NCBI GenBank assembly: GCA_902634455.1
Contig: CACPKQ010000001.1
Coordinates: 1 to 64,000, forward strand
DNA from: an uncultured Pelagibacteraceae bacterium
GTDB lineage: Bacteria; Pseudomonadota; Alphaproteobacteria; Pelagibacterales; Pelagibacteraceae
Reading direction: 5' to 3'
Length of the DNA stretch: 64,000 bases
Numbering within the stretch: position 1 is the stretch's first letter; every line of letters starts with the position of its first letter. This document shows positions 62,431 to 64,000 of this stretch, one piece after another. Below the pieces are notes generated by a model. That model was not told where the DNA came from. It made no database searches and saw only the letters and a program-made list of their open reading frames with translations. Both the position numbers and the translations under genes were made by a program.

Positions 62431-63999
62431 TTAATAAGATTTATTTATAAATATATTTGAATTTTGATTATTGTTGTCTATATCAGCATCTATATTGAAC
62501 TTTAAATCAAATCCATTAATACTTTTTACAATATTTATGCCAGTATTTAAATTTTCATTATAGTTTAAATGTAATGCAAATTTAAATTCATCAATTGGCA
62601 CATATCCGAAAGATAAATAGAATTCATTACTGTGTCCCCTACCATTTGCTTTAAATCTTTCAAAATTAGTTACTATGGACCAACCTGATATTGAAGTTGT
62701 ATCAAAACCGTAACCTATCCTATAATTATGTTTTGCCTTACTATCTGGAGTATATTTATAAATAGTACTTTGACTGTTTACATAATAGAACTCTGCATCA
62801 GACGAAGGGCTTAAATCTGCAATATATTCTAATCGTCCATGATGATTTATTATTTTTTTGTCATTATGATGTTTGTCAGTTTTATCCAAAAGAACACCAA
62901 TTGTAGCTAGTGCTGATTTAACTTTTTGTTTTTTGTAAATTAATGCATCTGCTAAACTATCACCTAATGTTGTTTTTTCTCGAAAAGCAGCAAGTTCCGT
63001 ATAACCTAAGTCAATTTTCATACTAGGATTTAGATTAACTTTTTCATCAATTAATCTTTTTCCTAAATTAATAGATCCAAATATTTGTTTTCCTTCTCTA
63101 TTACCTTTTAAAATATTTCCATAAGTTACTCTATGATGATGAATATCTAATAAGCTAATACCAATGATTCCATCAGCAAATGTATTATTATCTCTTAACT
63201 TTGTACTATACCTGGCTATGCTATAAGAGTCGGTATCTAATTTGGTTCCATTAGATCCAATATCAACATTGTCATTACCATACTGGAACACATAACCATA
63301 CATGGCATCTTTATCTTCCTTATTTATTCTGTCAGTTCCAATTGAAAAACCATAACTATGAATGTCTTTTGAAGAAGAGGTTACTGATTTTCCTTTACCA
63401 AAGCTTATTCTACCTTCGCTCCAATCAAACCAATCTTCTTCATTTAAATTTCCACTATTATTTTTTTTTAAACTTTTTAGACCTCTGAATAATCTTGATA
63501 CTTTTTTATTTGAGAAATCAATTTGAGCATTTAGATTTGATAAGTTATCTTTATTTTTATGTCTTCTTAACCACTCAATTCGATGAAAAACTGGAAGAGT
63601 ATTATGTTTTATAATACGTTTTGATAATTCTACATTAGCTTCTATAATTGCCTTTACATCACTAATACCCGACGGATCACTACATGTTATCGTACCAGCA
63701 CAAGACAAACTATATTCATAAACAACATTTGTTCCCGTACCAGAGCCACCATCTCCAGTTACATATAATTTTGTAAAGTTAGCTGTAAACTTAAATCCTC
63801 TCATATTTTCAGTTTGTGAGCTAATTGAAAAAGTTGTCGTGTTATGAGTAATTGCGCTTATATCCCAAGGTGTAGATAGAGTGTACTTATTAATATCATG
63901 TCCGTTGCTTCCACCCAGATACATTATAGTTCCATCTGAATTAAATTGTATATTTCTCATATCAGATTCTTCACCTGCAAAACTATTTGAACACACATT
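62431..63999 (-). CDS. Autotransporter-like surface protein with propeller-like passenger repeats, 5'-truncated at window end
   Basis: FNSDGTIMYLGGSNGHDINKYTLSTPWDISAITHNTTTFSISSQTENMRGFKFTANFTKLYVTG repeat; C-terminal barrel resembling that of the 59883 gene; frame still open at the window edge. Confidence 0.75.
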   Translation of the reverse strand, partial: NVCSNSFAGEESDMRNIQFNSDGTIMYLGGSNGHDINKYTLSTPWDISAITHNTTTFSISSQTENMRGFKFTANFTKLYVTGDGGSGTGTNVVYEYSLSCAGTITCSDPSGISDVKAIIEANVELSKRIIKHNTLPVFHRIEWLRRHKNKDNLSNLNAQIDFSNKKVSRLFRGLKSLKKNNSGNLNEEDWFDWSEGRISFGKGKSVTSSSKDIHSYGFSIGTDRINKEDKDAMYGYVFQYGNDNVDIGSNGTKLDTDSYSIARYSTKLRDNNTFADGIIGISLLDIHHHRVTYGNILKGNREGKQIFGSINLGKRLIDEKVNLNPSMKIDLGYTELAAFREKTTLGDSLADALIYKKQKVKSALATIGVLLDKTDKHHNDKKIINHHGRLEYIADLSPSSDAEFYYVNSQSTIYKYTPDSKAKHNYRIGYGFDTTSISGWSIVTNFERFKANGRGHSNEFYLSFGYVPIDEFKFALHLNYNENLNTGINIVKSINGFDLKFNIDADIDNNNQNSNIFINKSY

Positions 64000-64000
64000 A

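Noticed and set aside
1-64000. Prophage, transposon or integron
   Set aside because: No integrase, transposase, terminase or flanking long repeats recognised.

Overview
The window is very AT-rich and gene-dense. Gene content and order look like a SAR11/Pelagibacterales-type alphaproteobacterium (inferred from proteins; no search was run). It contains: a dnaKJ / dapB / nth core with an inserted redox cassette; a porin; leuS-lptE-holA; the parB-parA-rsmG-mnmG-mnmE block with a near-consensus parS site inside rsmG; rho-hemJ-hemH-hemE; a 284-bp hemE / PPDK-regulator intergenic region that is the best oriC candidate; maf-SDR-aroE-coaE-dnaQ-secB-fxsA-Tim44-Smr; hslUV; hisBHAFE; lolA-ftsK; an SPINDLY/OGT-like TPR glycosyltransferase and purH, each split by an apparent one-base shift at a poly-A run; one tRNA-Gly(GCC); a symporter-acs acetate module; and a surface-protein region ending with two autotransporter-like proteins (one with a C-type-lectin-like passenger). 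No CRISPR array, prophage, transposase or rRNA was recognised. Most of the window is conserved core. The best leads are the oriC candidate and its dyad, parS in rsmG, a 39-aa ArfA-like ORF missing from the ORF track, the repeated poly-A frameshifts, divergent genes starting inside one ATGCAT, and the modular autotransporters.
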